Source: an uncultured Alistipes sp.
GTDB taxonomy: Bacteria > Bacteroidota > Bacteroidia > Bacteroidales > Rikenellaceae
Length of the DNA stretch: 64,000 nt
NCBI GenBank assembly: GCA_944320685.1
Contig: CALUIK010000001.1
Coordinates: 496,001-560,000, forward strand
Direction: 5' to 3'
This document shows positions 25,258-33,624 of this stretch, piece by piece (the first letter of the stretch is position 1; every line of letters starts with the position of its first letter). The translations under genes were made by a program, and so were the position numbers. The notes beneath the pieces are model-generated. The model saw nothing but the letters and a program-made list of their open reading frames with translations, ran no database searches and was not told the origin of the DNA.

Positions 25258-25265
25258 TATATTTG
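25258..25265 (+). promoter_or_regulatory. -7 element (TATATTTG) for pdxA
   Basis: An exact TAnnTTTG match 26 bases before the ATG at 25291. It rules out the upstream in-frame ATG at 25240. Confidence 0.55.
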
Positions 25266-25290
25266 CTGGTTGAAAACACTGTTGAACAGA

Positions 25291-26388
25291 ATGTCGGATT
25301 ACAGACTCAAGATAGGAATCACCCAAGGCGACACCAACGGCATAGGTTGGGAGGTCATCCTCCGCACCTTTGCCGACACGCGCATCGCCGAATTGTTCAC
25401 CCCCGTGATTTACGGATCGTCAAAAGCCGCGGCATACTACGCCGCCACGCTCGACGAGGAGGACCGTACGCAACTCACCCCCGTGGCTTCGGCCGAGGAG
25501 GCGCGCCGCGGCAAGGTCAACTTGGTGGAGTGCGGCGACGAGAATCTGCACATCGAGGCGGGAGTACCATCACCCGAGGCGGGCAAGGCTGCCGTCGACG
25601 CCCTCGACGCCGCCGTGGCCGACCTCAAGGCGGGCCATATCGACGCCATAGTCACCGCCCCCATAAACAAGGAGACGGCGCAAAGCGACGCATTCCGGTA
25701 CACGGGACACACGGAATACTTCGCCGACCGCTTCGAGGGTCACCCGATGATGATAATGTGCAGCGACCGCCTGCGCGTAGGGCTCGTGACCATACATATC
25801 CCCATGATGGAGGTAGGCCGCAGCCTCTCGCAGGAGCGTATCGCCGAAGCGCTGGGCGTGTTGCGCGAGTCGCTCATACGCGACTTCGGCATCGTCGAGC
25901 CGCGTATCGCCGTACTGGCGCTCAACCCCCACGCCGGCGAGGGAGGCATGCTCGGAGACGAGGAGCGCAATATCATAAAGCCAGCCATCGAGCAAGCCTT
26001 CGGGCAGGGGATACTCGCCTTCGGGCCCTTCCCCGCCGACGGTTTCTTCGGCAGCGGCGCATACGCCCGCTACGACGCGGTGCTGGCCATGTACCACGAT
26101 GAGGGGCTCACACCGTTCAAGACCCTCTCGCCAGACGGCGTCAACTTCACGGCCGGACTCTCGGCCGTGCGCACCTCGCCCGACCACGGCACCGCATACG
26201 ACATCGCCGGCAAGGCGCATGCCAACCCGCAGTCGATGCGAAACGCGATATACACGGCCATAGACATAGTCCGCAACCGCCGCCGCTGGGCCGAGTGGAC
26301 GCGCAACCCGTTGCAGCGTTTCGAACGCGACAAGGGGCGCGACGTCTCGGTCAAGGACCTCAAACTCCCCGAAACCGAGGAGGATTAG
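25291..26388 (+). CDS. pdxA: 4-hydroxythreonine-4-phosphate dehydrogenase
   Basis: A 365-residue NAD-dependent enzyme of pyridoxal 5'-phosphate synthesis (the DXP-dependent route). Family blocks visible are GITQGDTNGIGWEVI near 8-22, the metal-site NPHAGEGG region, and YHDEGLTPFKTL near 270. The second residue block has GDTNGIG where E. coli has GDPAGIG, which is common in Bacteroidota. The start at 25291 is set by the promoter position. No pdxJ is adjacent. It is monocistronic by position, with a small membrane-protein gene 60 bases downstream. Confidence 0.95.
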   Translation: MSDYRLKIGITQGDTNGIGWEVILRTFADTRIAELFTPVIYGSSKAAAYYAATLDEEDRTQLTPVASAEEARRGKVNLVECGDENLHIEAGVPSPEAGKAAVDALDAAVADLKAGHIDAIVTAPINKETAQSDAFRYTGHTEYFADRFEGHPMMIMCSDRLRVGLVTIHIPMMEVGRSLSQERIAEALGVLRESLIRDFGIVEPRIAVLALNPHAGEGGMLGDEERNIIKPAIEQAFGQGILAFGPFPADGFFGSGAYARYDAVLAMYHDEGLTPFKTLSPDGVNFTAGLSAVRTSPDHGTAYDIAGKAHANPQSMRNAIYTAIDIVRNRRRWAEWTRNPLQRFERDKGRDVSVKDLKLPETEED

Positions 26389-26448
26389 TCCCGTATAGGA
26401 CATGCCCGATACCATGCAAACCGTCCGAAAAGACATATATAATTATAT

Positions 26449-26658
26449 ATGGAGAACAGGATAGAAAGAGCCCGCCGCTCGCTGCTCGTACTCGGATGCA
26501 TCATAGTCGCGGTAGCTGCATTGGGATTGGGATATGCGCTTTACGGACATTTCACCGAGGGCCGCAGGTTGAGTATGGCGATGGTCCTAACCTTTGTCGC
26601 AATGGCCGTATCGGGAGTGTGCCTCGCGGCGTCGGTCATGCGCCGCCCCTCCAAATAG
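26449..26658 (+). CDS. Small membrane protein of unknown function
   Basis: A 69-residue frame with two clear hydrophobic helices (about 12-34 and 41-61) joined by a short polar loop, and basic ends (MENRIERARRS and MRRPSK), consistent with an inner-membrane hairpin with both ends in the cytoplasm. Preceded by a very A/T-rich stretch (TATATATAATTATATATGG) that may hold its promoter. No family is recognised. It could also be a chance frame, but the clean two-helix pattern and length argue for a real gene. Confidence 0.6.
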   Translation: MENRIERARRSLLVLGCIIVAVAALGLGYALYGHFTEGRRLSMAMVLTFVAMAVSGVCLAASVMRRPSK

Positions 26659-26775
26659 CCGCACCGGACGGAAGCGTAACTTCGGGCTGATGGCCGGAGC
26701 GGCAAGCGCGGAAAGGCTCCGGCGTAAGGCCAAAGGAGGCAAGGAAGGCAATGGCTTGCAGGAAAAGAAAGGGGC

Positions 26776-26847
26776 GAGAAAGAGCGAGGGGGTGAGAAAG
26801 AGCGAGGAGGCGAGAAAGAGCAAGGAGGTGAGGGAGAGCGAGGAGGC
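26776..26847 (+). repeat. Four-copy 18-bp purine-rich tandem repeat upstream of thrS
   Basis: GAGAAAGAGC or a close variant starts at 26776, 26794, 26812 and 26830, an exact 18-bp period. The stretch is almost all purine. It lies 105-176 bases before the thrS start inside a 293-base gap (26659-26951) with no other recognisable feature. A frame through it would code for a charged hexapeptide repeat (RKSEEA-like), but that frame has no other support. Confidence 0.7.
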
Positions 26848-26951
26848 TGAAAAAAAGGCAATAAGAACATAAAACCGCAACCGGAGCGACGTATTCCGTC
26901 TCGTAATTGTGGAAGCGCCGCAGGTTGCAAAACATAATTAAAAGAAGTATT

Positions 26952-28898
26952 ATGATCAAGATCACTTTTCCCGACGGTTCGCAGCGCGAATTCGAGAAGG
27001 GAACAACGGCTTACCAAGTAGCCGAGAGTATCAGCCCTCGTTTAGCTGCCGACTCTCTGGCCGCTTCGGTAAACGGGACGACGGTCGACATGACCCGTCC
27101 CATCGAGGAGGATGCCGCGGTGAAGTTCTACAAGTGGGACGACGCCGAAGGCAAGCATGCCTTCTGGCACACCTCGTCGCACCTGCTGGCCGAGGCTCTC
27201 GAAGCCCTCTACCCGGGTATCAAGTTCGGTATCGGCCCCGCAATCGAAAACGGATTCTACTACGACGTCGACTCTCCGGTACCCATCACCGAGGCCGACC
27301 TGCCGACGATCGAGAAGAAGATGCAGGAGCTCGCCCGCAACAAGGAGCAGCTCGTGCGTACCGAAGTGTCGAAGGCCGACGCCCTGAAGACCTTCACCGA
27401 GAAGAACGACCAATACAAGGTGGAGCTTATCCGCGATCTGGAGGACGGCACCATCTCATTCTATACCAACGGCGCCTTCACCGACCTGTGCCGCGGCCCG
27501 CATATCCCCAACACGGGCCTCATCAAGGCCGTGAAACTGACATCGGTGGCCGGAGCCTACTGGCGAGGCAACGAGAAGAACAAGATGCTCACCCGCGTAT
27601 ACGGCATATCATTCCCCAAGAAGTCGATGCTCGACGAGTACCTCGTGCTTCTCGAGGAGGCCAAGAAACGCGACCACCGCAAGCTGGGCAAGGACCTCGA
27701 GCTCTTCATGTTCTCGCAGCGCGTAGGTCAGGGCCTGCCCATGTGGCTGCCCAAGGGTGCCGAACTGCGCGACCGTCTGGAGCGTTTCCTGCGCCAGATA
27801 CAGAAGCAGTACGGCTACCTGCAGGTCATAACGCCTCACATAGGCAACAAGGATCTTTATGTGACCTCGGGACACTACGCCAAGTACGGCAAGGATTCGT
27901 TCCAACCCATACATACCCCCTACGAGGGCGAGGAGTACCTGCTCAAGCCGATGAACTGCCCGCACCACTGCGAGATCTACCGCAGCAAGCCCCGCTCGTA
28001 TAAGGATCTGCCCATACGCCTGGCCGAATTCGGCACGGTATACCGCTACGAGCAGTCGGGCGAGCTCCACGGCCTCACACGCGTACGCGGCTTCACGCAG
28101 GACGACGCCCATCTCTTCGTACGCCCCGACCAGCTGCTCGAGGAGTTCGAGAAGGTTATCGACATCGTGCTCTACATCTTCCGCACGCTCAAGTTCGACC
28201 AGTACACGGCACAGGTGTCGCTGCGCGACCCCAACAACAAGGAGAAATACATCGGCTCGGACGAGAATTGGGAGAAGGCCGAGTCGGCCATCATCAAGGC
28301 GGCCGAGGACAAGGGGCTCAAGACAACAGTCGTCACGGGCGAGGCGGCGTTCTACGGCCCGAAGCTCGACTTCATGGTGAAGGATGCGCTGGGCCGCAAC
28401 TGGCAGCTCGGAACCATTCAGGTGGACTACAACCTGCCCGAGCGCTTCGACCTGACGTACAAGGGCGCCGACGACAAACTCCACCGCCCGATCATGATCC
28501 ACCGAGCCCCCTTCGGGTCGATGGAGCGCTTCGTGGCCGTGCTGCTCGAACATACGGCGGGTAAGTTCCCCCTGTGGCTGGCTCCCGATCAGGCCGTCGT
28601 ACTCCCCATATCGGAGAAGTACAACGACTACGCCGCCGAAGTGGTCGACTACCTCACCAAGCATGACGTGCGCGTGCAGATCGACGACCGCAACGAGAAG
28701 ATCGGCCGCAAGATCCGCGACAACGAGCTCAAGCGCATACCCTTCCTGCTCATCGTGGGCGAGAAGGAGCAGAACGAACGTACCGTATCGCTGCGCGTGC
28801 AGGGCGAGGGCGACAAGGGCTCGATGACGCTCGATGGCTTCTGTAACCACATCAGGGAGCTGGTCGATGCCGAAACAGCATCGCAGAGCCGCGCATGA
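26952..28898 (+). CDS. thrS: Threonyl-tRNA synthetase
   Basis: A 648-residue class II synthetase. A TGS domain (1-62) and the second additional (editing) domain with [11 protein letters not shown] (His for proofreading) and CRGPH come first. The catalytic core has [10 protein letters not shown] with zinc ligands, the motif-2 segment [26 protein letters not shown] (in two parts around 360-385), and the anticodon-binding domain closes the chain. The ATG at 26952 is chosen over 26907 because the TGS fold begins at [10 protein letters not shown]. infC follows 50 bases downstream, the classic thrS-infC pairing. Confidence 0.97.
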   Translation: MIKITFPDGSQREFEKGTTAYQVAESISPRLAADSLAASVNGTTVDMTRPIEEDAAVKFYKWDDAEGKHAFWHTSSHLLAEALEALYPGIKFGIGPAIENGFYYDVDSPVPITEADLPTIEKKMQELARNKEQLVRTEVSKADALKTFTEKNDQYKVELIRDLEDGTISFYTNGAFTDLCRGPHIPNTGLIKAVKLTSVAGAYWRGNEKNKMLTRVYGISFPKKSMLDEYLVLLEEAKKRDHRKLGKDLELFMFSQRVGQGLPMWLPKGAELRDRLERFLRQIQKQYGYLQVITPHIGNKDLYVTSGHYAKYGKDSFQPIHTPYEGEEYLLKPMNCPHHCEIYRSKPRSYKDLPIRLAEFGTVYRYEQSGELHGLTRVRGFTQDDAHLFVRPDQLLEEFEKVIDIVLYIFRTLKFDQYTAQVSLRDPNNKEKYIGSDENWEKAESAIIKAAEDKGLKTTVVTGEAAFYGPKLDFMVKDALGRNWQLGTIQVDYNLPERFDLTYKGADDKLHRPIMIHRAPFGSMERFVAVLLEHTAGKFPLWLAPDQAVVLPISEKYNDYAAEVVDYLTKHDVRVQIDDRNEKIGRKIRDNELKRIPFLLIVGEKEQNERTVSLRVQGEGDKGSMTLDGFCNHIRELVDAETASQSRA

Positions 28899-28948
28899 CA
28901 TACGCCGCAAAGCAGATATAACAATATTAAAAACCAACAGTTACAAAT

Positions 28949-29554
28949 TTGGCAATCACACAAAAACCTTTCCCGCCAAGGCCCTATCAGGGCGGGGGAA
29001 ACCAGAACAACGCAGGATTCCGAGGCAGACGTCCCGAAAAGGAGAATCCCAACCGTATCAACCACGAGATCACGGCACCCATGGTGCGTGTGGTGGGCGA
29101 CAACGTAGAGCCCAACCTCGTCATACCGATACGGCAGGCCATAGCCATGGCCGAGCAGATGGAGCTCGACCTGATCGAGATATCGCCCAAGGCCGATCCT
29201 CCCGTATGCCGCATTGCCGACTACCAGAAGTTCCTCTACCAGCAGAAACGCAAGGCCAAGGAGATCAAGGCCAAGCAGGTGAAGGTCGTAGTCAAGGAGA
29301 TACGTTTCGGCCCGCAGACCGACGACCACGACTACAACTTCAAGCTCAAGCACGCCGAGAACTTCCTCAACGAGGGGGCCAAGGTCAAGGCCTATGTGGT
29401 TTTCCGCGGCCGCTCGATCGTCTTCAAGGAGCAGGGCGAGATTCTGCTGCTGCGCTTCGCCACCGATCTGGAGAACATCGCCAAAGTGGAGATGATGCCC
29501 AAGCTCGACGGCAAGAAAATGAACATGATACTTGCCCCCAAGGGTAAGAAGTAA
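28949..29554 (+). CDS. infC: Translation initiation factor IF-3
   Basis: A 201-residue IF-3 that binds the 30S subunit and checks the start codon. A flexible Gly/Asn/Arg-rich N-terminal extension (about 1-36) precedes the IF-3 N domain ([16 protein letters not shown]) and C domain ([18 protein letters not shown]). The start is TTG at 28949; no in-frame ATG or ATT precedes the conserved part. IF-3 genes often use rare start codons to control their own translation, and a TTG here fits that. The ribosomal genes rpmI and rplT, which usually follow infC, are absent. Confidence 0.94.
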   Translation: MAITQKPFPPRPYQGGGNQNNAGFRGRRPEKENPNRINHEITAPMVRVVGDNVEPNLVIPIRQAIAMAEQMELDLIEISPKADPPVCRIADYQKFLYQQKRKAKEIKAKQVKVVVKEIRFGPQTDDHDYNFKLKHAENFLNEGAKVKAYVVFRGRSIVFKEQGEILLLRFATDLENIAKVEMMPKLDGKKMNMILAPKGKK

Positions 29555-29580
29555 CTGAAAACTCTCTACCGTAATCCGAG

Positions 29581-29614
29581 GGAGGTGTGTCAGACGTATC
29601 TTTGACGCACCTCC
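29581..29614 (+). terminator. Terminator-like hairpin after infC, with a -7 element in its loop
   Basis: GGAGGTGTGTCA (29581-29592) pairs with TGACGCACCTCC (29603-29614) with one G-U pair, then TTTC. The loop contains TATCTTTG at 29597-29604, an exact -7 consensus pointing at the next gene. Confidence 0.6.
29597..29604 (+). promoter_or_regulatory. -7 element (TATCTTTG) for the LuxE-like gene
   Basis: An exact TAnnTTTG match about 90 bases before the ATG at 29694. It sits in the loop and right arm of the infC hairpin. No TTG is seen at the -33 distance. Confidence 0.45.
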
Positions 29615-29693
29615 TTTCGGGTGTGCAGGAACCTGCGGGAAGGCGTACCCCGCAGGCAGACAGGGCACGAGTGCCCGCTACCGCTATCCAGAC

Positions 29694-30659
29694 ATGACAG
29701 GCATTGACGACATACTGCGGATAGACTCGGACGAGGCTTTCGGTCGTGCCGCCCTCGATGTGTTCCGCTTTCAGGCGGCCGCGTGCGAGCCCTACGCCCG
29801 CTATCTCTCGCTTATGGAGATCGACCCGCGCGACGTGCGGAGGGCGGAGGAGATACCCCACCTGCCCATCGAGCTCTTCAAGACGCAGCGCATATACTGC
29901 GGGGAGGGCGCGCCCCAAAAGGTCTTTACATCGAGCAACACGGGCGCCACGACACCGTCGCGCCACTACATGGCCGACCTGACGATATACGAGCGGGACT
30001 TCACCGCCTCGTTCGAGCGTTTCTACGGGCCGGCGTCGCAGTGGAGCATCTACGGGCTGCTGCCCAACTATCTGCAGCGCGAAGGGTCGTCGCTCGTATA
30101 TATGGTCGACCGCCTCATCGCCCGCAGCGGCTCAGGCGGATTCTACCTCGACGACTACGACAAGATGCTGGACGACATGTCGCGCGATCCGCGCCGCAAG
30201 ATACTGCTCGGCGTAAGCTACGCCCTGTGGGACCTTGCCGAGCGCTACGCCCCGAAGCTGCGCGACACCATAGTCATGGAGACGGGCGGAATGAAGGGAC
30301 GGCGCCGCGAGCTGCCCAAGACGGAGTTCCATGCCATCCTCACCGAAGCCTTCGGCGTGGAGTCGATACACTCGGAGTACGGCATGGCGGAACTTACGTC
30401 GCAGGCCTATTCGTCGGGCGGCGGCATCTTCCGCGCACCGGAGTGGATGCGCGTCACGGTGCGCGACATCAACGACCCCCTGTCGACGCTGCCCGCGGGC
30501 TCGCGCGGCGCCATCGACATAACGGACCTCGGCAACATCTACTCGTGCGCCTTCATCTCGACGCAGGACGTGGGCCGCACCTTCGCCGACGGCGCCTTCA
30601 CCGTCGAGGGACGCCTCACGGGGGCCGACATGCGTGGCTGCAACCTGCTCGTACAGTGA
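29694..30659 (+). CDS. LuxE/acyl-protein synthetase-like adenylate-forming enzyme
   Basis: A 321-residue protein related to LuxE and PaaK-type adenylating enzymes. The AMP-binding P-loop-like motif is FTSSNTGATTPSRHYM near 83, followed by SIYGLLPNYLQREGSSLVYM and METGGMKGRRREL, all typical of the LuxE-like group found in Bacteroidota surface-glycan loci. The reaction is probably activation and transfer of an acyl or amino acid group; the substrate is unknown. It is followed by a CMP-sugar-synthetase-like gene 57 bases on, so a role in decorating a glycan is suggested by context only. Confidence 0.82.
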   Translation: MTGIDDILRIDSDEAFGRAALDVFRFQAAACEPYARYLSLMEIDPRDVRRAEEIPHLPIELFKTQRIYCGEGAPQKVFTSSNTGATTPSRHYMADLTIYERDFTASFERFYGPASQWSIYGLLPNYLQREGSSLVYMVDRLIARSGSGGFYLDDYDKMLDDMSRDPRRKILLGVSYALWDLAERYAPKLRDTIVMETGGMKGRRRELPKTEFHAILTEAFGVESIHSEYGMAELTSQAYSSGGGIFRAPEWMRVTVRDINDPLSTLPAGSRGAIDITDLGNIYSCAFISTQDVGRTFADGAFTVEGRLTGADMRGCNLLVQ

Positions 30660-30716
30660 CGGCAGGCGGACGAAGGACAGAGCGTACAAGCGACAACCCA
30701 CCGAAACGATGATCCC

Positions 30717-31370
30717 ATGAAAACCGTAGCATTCGTACCAATACGCCTCAACAGCAGCCGTGTTGCGGGCAAGAACCTGCGGCCGCTGGGCGGGCGCCCC
30801 CTCATGACATACATTCTGGAGACGCTGCGGCAGGTACGCAATATCGACGGAACGTACGTCTACTGCAGCGATGCGTCCATAGCGCCGCTGCTGCCGCAGG
30901 GCGTGACGCTGCTGCGGCGCGACGCCGCGCTCGACAGCGACACCACACTCGGCGAGCAGATATACGACGCCTTCACGCGCGAAGTGGAGGCAGACATATA
31001 CGTGCTGGCGCACGCCACCTCGCCATTCATACGCCCGCAGACCATCGAGGAGGCCGTGGCGCAGGTGCAGGGCGGCACGTACGACTCGGCCTTCAGCGCC
31101 GAACGCATCCAGACCTTCGCATGGTACGGCGGACGGCCGCTCAACTACTCGCTCACGCACGTGCCCCGCACACAGGAACTCGAACCGGTCTATGCCGAAA
31201 CATCGGCCTTCTTCGTCTTCGGGCGCAAGCTGTGGCGCGACAACCACAGGCGCATAGGAGACCGTCCCTATGTCGCCGTCACCGACCGCATCGAGAGCAC
31301 CGACATAGACAACCCCGACGACTTCACACTCGCAGAGGCGATTGTGGCGGCAGGGCTCAACCGCAGATGA
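30717..31370 (+). CDS. CMP-N-acylneuraminate (CMP-sugar) synthetase-like cytidylyltransferase
   Basis: A 217-residue nucleotidyltransferase of the NeuA/KdsB group, which joins CMP to an acidic sugar. The nucleotide-binding start AFVPIRLNSSRVAGKNLRPL replaces the usual IPARGGSK motif, and DIYVLAHATSPFIRP supplies the family LQPTSPLR-like block. The sugar is uncertain; sialic acid, legionaminic or pseudaminic acid are options, and no biosynthetic partner for these is in the window. It ends at a strong bidirectional hairpin and converges on the GT2 gene. Confidence 0.85.
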   Translation: MKTVAFVPIRLNSSRVAGKNLRPLGGRPLMTYILETLRQVRNIDGTYVYCSDASIAPLLPQGVTLLRRDAALDSDTTLGEQIYDAFTREVEADIYVLAHATSPFIRPQTIEEAVAQVQGGTYDSAFSAERIQTFAWYGGRPLNYSLTHVPRTQELEPVYAETSAFFVFGRKLWRDNHRRIGDRPYVAVTDRIESTDIDNPDDFTLAEAIVAAGLNRR

Positions 31371-31384
31371 CACACGGGCACAAT

Positions 31385-31423
31385 GCGGCGGCCCCCGAAC
31401 CATGCCGGTTCGGGGGCCGCCGC
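31385..31423. terminator. Bidirectional terminator-like hairpin with 17-bp arms
   Basis: 31385-31401 pairs perfectly with 31407-31423 around ATGCC. It lies between the convergent cytidylyltransferase and GT2 genes. There is no T-run. Confidence 0.65.
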
Positions 31424-31439
31424 CCTATCGGCACCAACG

Positions 31440-32399
31440 CTAAAGACCCTTGCGCGCCACAATCCATGCCAAGCGGTTGTACGCCGCCATCACCGTCGGA
31501 CGCATACGGCAGGGCAGGGCGTTCAACACCCGCACCTTCAAGGCTATGCGCCGCGACAAGCGGTTGTAGGAGAAGAAGCGCAGGGCTTCGGCCGCGGCGG
31601 CGGTATCGCCGCCGGCACTCTGCACGAGAGCCTTGCCCAAAGCCACGCGGGCGACATACTCGTTGCTCATATCCGTGGCCGCAGGATCATACAGTTCGTA
31701 AAACGAACGGCGCGTACGCTCGGGACGGAATATCGCGGCCGAGCGGTTCGACGCCGTACGCGAATATACTGCCAGCGGCCGCGGCGTGAAAGCGACCGCG
31801 GCACGGCGCGCCAGAACGGTCCAAAGCCATTGGTCCTCGCCCATGCGCATACCCTCGGGGAAGCCGCCGGCATCCACAACGAGATCACGCCGCAACGTCG
31901 CGGCCGACGGAATCAGCACATAACGCGACATCGACTCCCTGAAAAAGTCGACGACCCCCTCGGCACGGGGAGTATCGCCCACGGTGAGACGGCCGCCGGT
32001 GTCGACCATGAACCCCGTGCCGTAGGCGCCGCAGTCGGGACAGCGGGCTATCAGAGCCGTCACCCGCTCCAGATACTCCGGCAGCCAGCGGTCGTCGCCG
32101 TCGAGAAGCGCCACATGCCGTCCCGACGCCATCGCTATTCCGCGGTTGCGGGCGGCGCTCACGCCGCGGTTCTCCTGTCGAACAAGCCGCACCAGAGGCG
32201 ATGCGAGGCTCCCGACCACATCCGCACCGCCATCCGTCGAACCATCGTCAACGACAATCACCTCGCGCGGCAGGAGCGTCTGCGCCAGCACCGACCGCAC
32301 GGCACGTGCGATCTCTGCTGCCTTGTTATAGAGGGGTATCACCACCGATATGTCGCACTGCGGACGAAACTCCGCCGCACCCGAATTAGTACCGTCCAT
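31440..32399 (-). CDS. Family 2 glycosyltransferase
   Basis: A 319-residue enzyme with the GT-A fold: SVVIPLYNKAAEIARAV, VVDDGSTDGGADV and the metal-binding LLDGDDRW. The C-terminal 100 residues are basic and partly hydrophobic, so it may sit on the inner membrane. It would add one sugar to a surface glycan. An upstream in-frame ATG at 32477 is rejected because it coincides with the expected transcript start of the promoter at 32483-32490; the ATG at 32399 gives a leader of about 75 bases. Confidence 0.9.
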   Translation of the reverse strand: MDGTNSGAAEFRPQCDISVVIPLYNKAAEIARAVRSVLAQTLLPREVIVVDDGSTDGGADVVGSLASPLVRLVRQENRGVSAARNRGIAMASGRHVALLDGDDRWLPEYLERVTALIARCPDCGAYGTGFMVDTGGRLTVGDTPRAEGVVDFFRESMSRYVLIPSAATLRRDLVVDAGGFPEGMRMGEDQWLWTVLARRAAVAFTPRPLAVYSRTASNRSAAIFRPERTRRSFYELYDPAATDMSNEYVARVALGKALVQSAGGDTAAAAEALRFFSYNRLSRRIALKVRVLNALPCRMRPTVMAAYNRLAWIVARKGL

Positions 32400-32479
32400 A
32401 AACCGTAGAGACAGCCCCCGCACACAGCCCCGCACACGGTCAGAAAATGACGCAGGCAGGGCCCCGCAGGGCGTCATGA

Positions 32480-32513
32480 TTGCAAAATTAGGGATATTTT
32501 GTTAGTTTTGCAA
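32480..32513. promoter_or_regulatory. Interlocked divergent promoters for the GT2 and DUF115-like genes
   Basis: Plus strand: TTG at 32480-32482, 20-bp spacer, TAGTTTTG at 32503-32510. Minus strand: TTG (plus-strand CAA 32511-32513), 20-bp spacer, TAATTTTG (32490-32483). Each -33 box directly touches the other promoter's -7 box. The ends, TTGCAAAATTA and TAGTTTTGCAA, form a near-perfect 11-bp inverted repeat. Confidence 0.75.
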
Positions 32514-32532
32514 AACAGCAATATACGCACCG

Positions 32533-33456
32533 ATGCGACTCTCCCTACGAATAATCGAAGCCCTGCGCAACACCTTCGACACCGCCCTTTTCTTCGCCAC
32601 GATGGCCGTGAAGGAGGACTTCCGCAACCATGTCGCCCGCACCGGCGCCATAGCGATGAACCCCGCGCGCCGCATCGCCATCCTCGGCAACGGCCCCTCG
32701 CTGCGGCGCGAGATGCCCGCAATACGCCGCGAGGCCGAGGCCTCGGCATGCGACATCATGGCCGTAAACTTCTTCGCCCTCGGCGGGGAGTTCGAGACGC
32801 TGCGCCCGAAATATTATGTCGTCTCGGACCCGCAGTTCTTCCGCCGCAGCGGCCGCAGCAGCCGCGTCGAAGCCCTGTACAGGGCGCTCGACAGCCGTAC
32901 CACATGGCCCATGAACCTCTACGTGCAATATTACAACCCCGAGCGGTTCGACTACCGCGCCGCCGTGCCCAACCCCAACGTGCGCATAGTGCCATTCCAT
33001 ACTACGCCCTTCCGCGGCTTCCGCAGCGTGGAGTTCTGGTGTTACCGCCGCGGCCTCGGCTCGGGCAACTTCGGTACTGTGGTACAGAACGGCGAATTCA
33101 TAGCCCTGCTGCTCGGATACCGCGACATAGAGCTCTACGGTGTCGACCACACGCTGCTCGAGGGCCTCTGCGTCGACGACGCGAACCGGCTTTGCCGCAT
33201 CAAAAGCCACTACTACGACGACGGCACCCCCGCCGCAGAGCCGATATACGTCAACGCGACGGAGCCGCCGCGGCCCTACACCATGGCCTCGTATCTGGCA
33301 GAGACCGCCGAACTTTTCCGCGGCCACGAGGTGTTGCGCGACTACGCCGCCACAACAGGCGCAAAGATCGTCAACCGCACCCGCAACTCGATGATCGACG
33401 CCTACGAGCGCCGTCCCGTCGGGGAACAGGACAGGACGGACGATATACTGAAATAA
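32533..33456 (+). CDS. DUF115/MptE-like protein, probably a glycan-modifying enzyme
   Basis: A 307-residue protein with RIAILGNGPSLRREM near 47-61, which matches the nucleotide-binding start of the DUF115 (6-hydroxymethylpterin diphosphokinase MptE-like) family, and DIELYGVDHTLLEG near 197. Family members occur in flagellin-glycosylation and capsule loci as transferases of nonulosonic acids or related groups. No signal peptide or clear membrane helix is present. It is divergent from the GT2 gene and near a CMP-sugar synthetase, which together suggest surface-polysaccharide work; the exact reaction is unknown. Confidence 0.75.
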   Translation: MRLSLRIIEALRNTFDTALFFATMAVKEDFRNHVARTGAIAMNPARRIAILGNGPSLRREMPAIRREAEASACDIMAVNFFALGGEFETLRPKYYVVSDPQFFRRSGRSSRVEALYRALDSRTTWPMNLYVQYYNPERFDYRAAVPNPNVRIVPFHTTPFRGFRSVEFWCYRRGLGSGNFGTVVQNGEFIALLLGYRDIELYGVDHTLLEGLCVDDANRLCRIKSHYYDDGTPAAEPIYVNATEPPRPYTMASYLAETAELFRGHEVLRDYAATTGAKIVNRTRNSMIDAYERRPVGEQDRTDDILK

Positions 33457-33563
33457 CGGCACGGCCGGCCCGCAGCGCCACCGCTTCAGGCCGCATGGCG
33501 CGGGAATATCGCCCCGCGAGAACAAGTTGGGTGCGATTTATGCCCCAATTCCGCAAAACTTAA

Positions 33564-33571
33564 TATCTTTG
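33564..33571 (+). promoter_or_regulatory. -7 element (TATCTTTG) for speA
   Basis: An exact TAnnTTTG match 54 bases before the speA ATG. No -33 TTG is found at 19-21 bp. Confidence 0.5.
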
Positions 33572-33624
33572 CACAAATTTACCTTATAACAAGCATAACA
33601 CGCAAAAGAAACCCTTGGCGAGAA

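Noticed and set aside
26594..26872. 92-codon frame with charged hexapeptide repeats
   Set aside because: Its repeat is simply the 18-bp tandem DNA repeat, and the frame overlaps the small membrane-protein gene; no other support.
26659..26951. T-box leader before thrS
   Set aside because: No T-box sequence or specifier-type helix; T-boxes are not a Bacteroidota feature.
29555..29693. rpmI/rplT after infC
   Set aside because: Only a hairpin and a promoter lie there; no L35 or L20 frame exists.
32400..32477. GT2 start at 32477
   Set aside because: It falls at the predicted transcript start; the ATG at 32399 leaves a normal leader and a complete GT2 domain.
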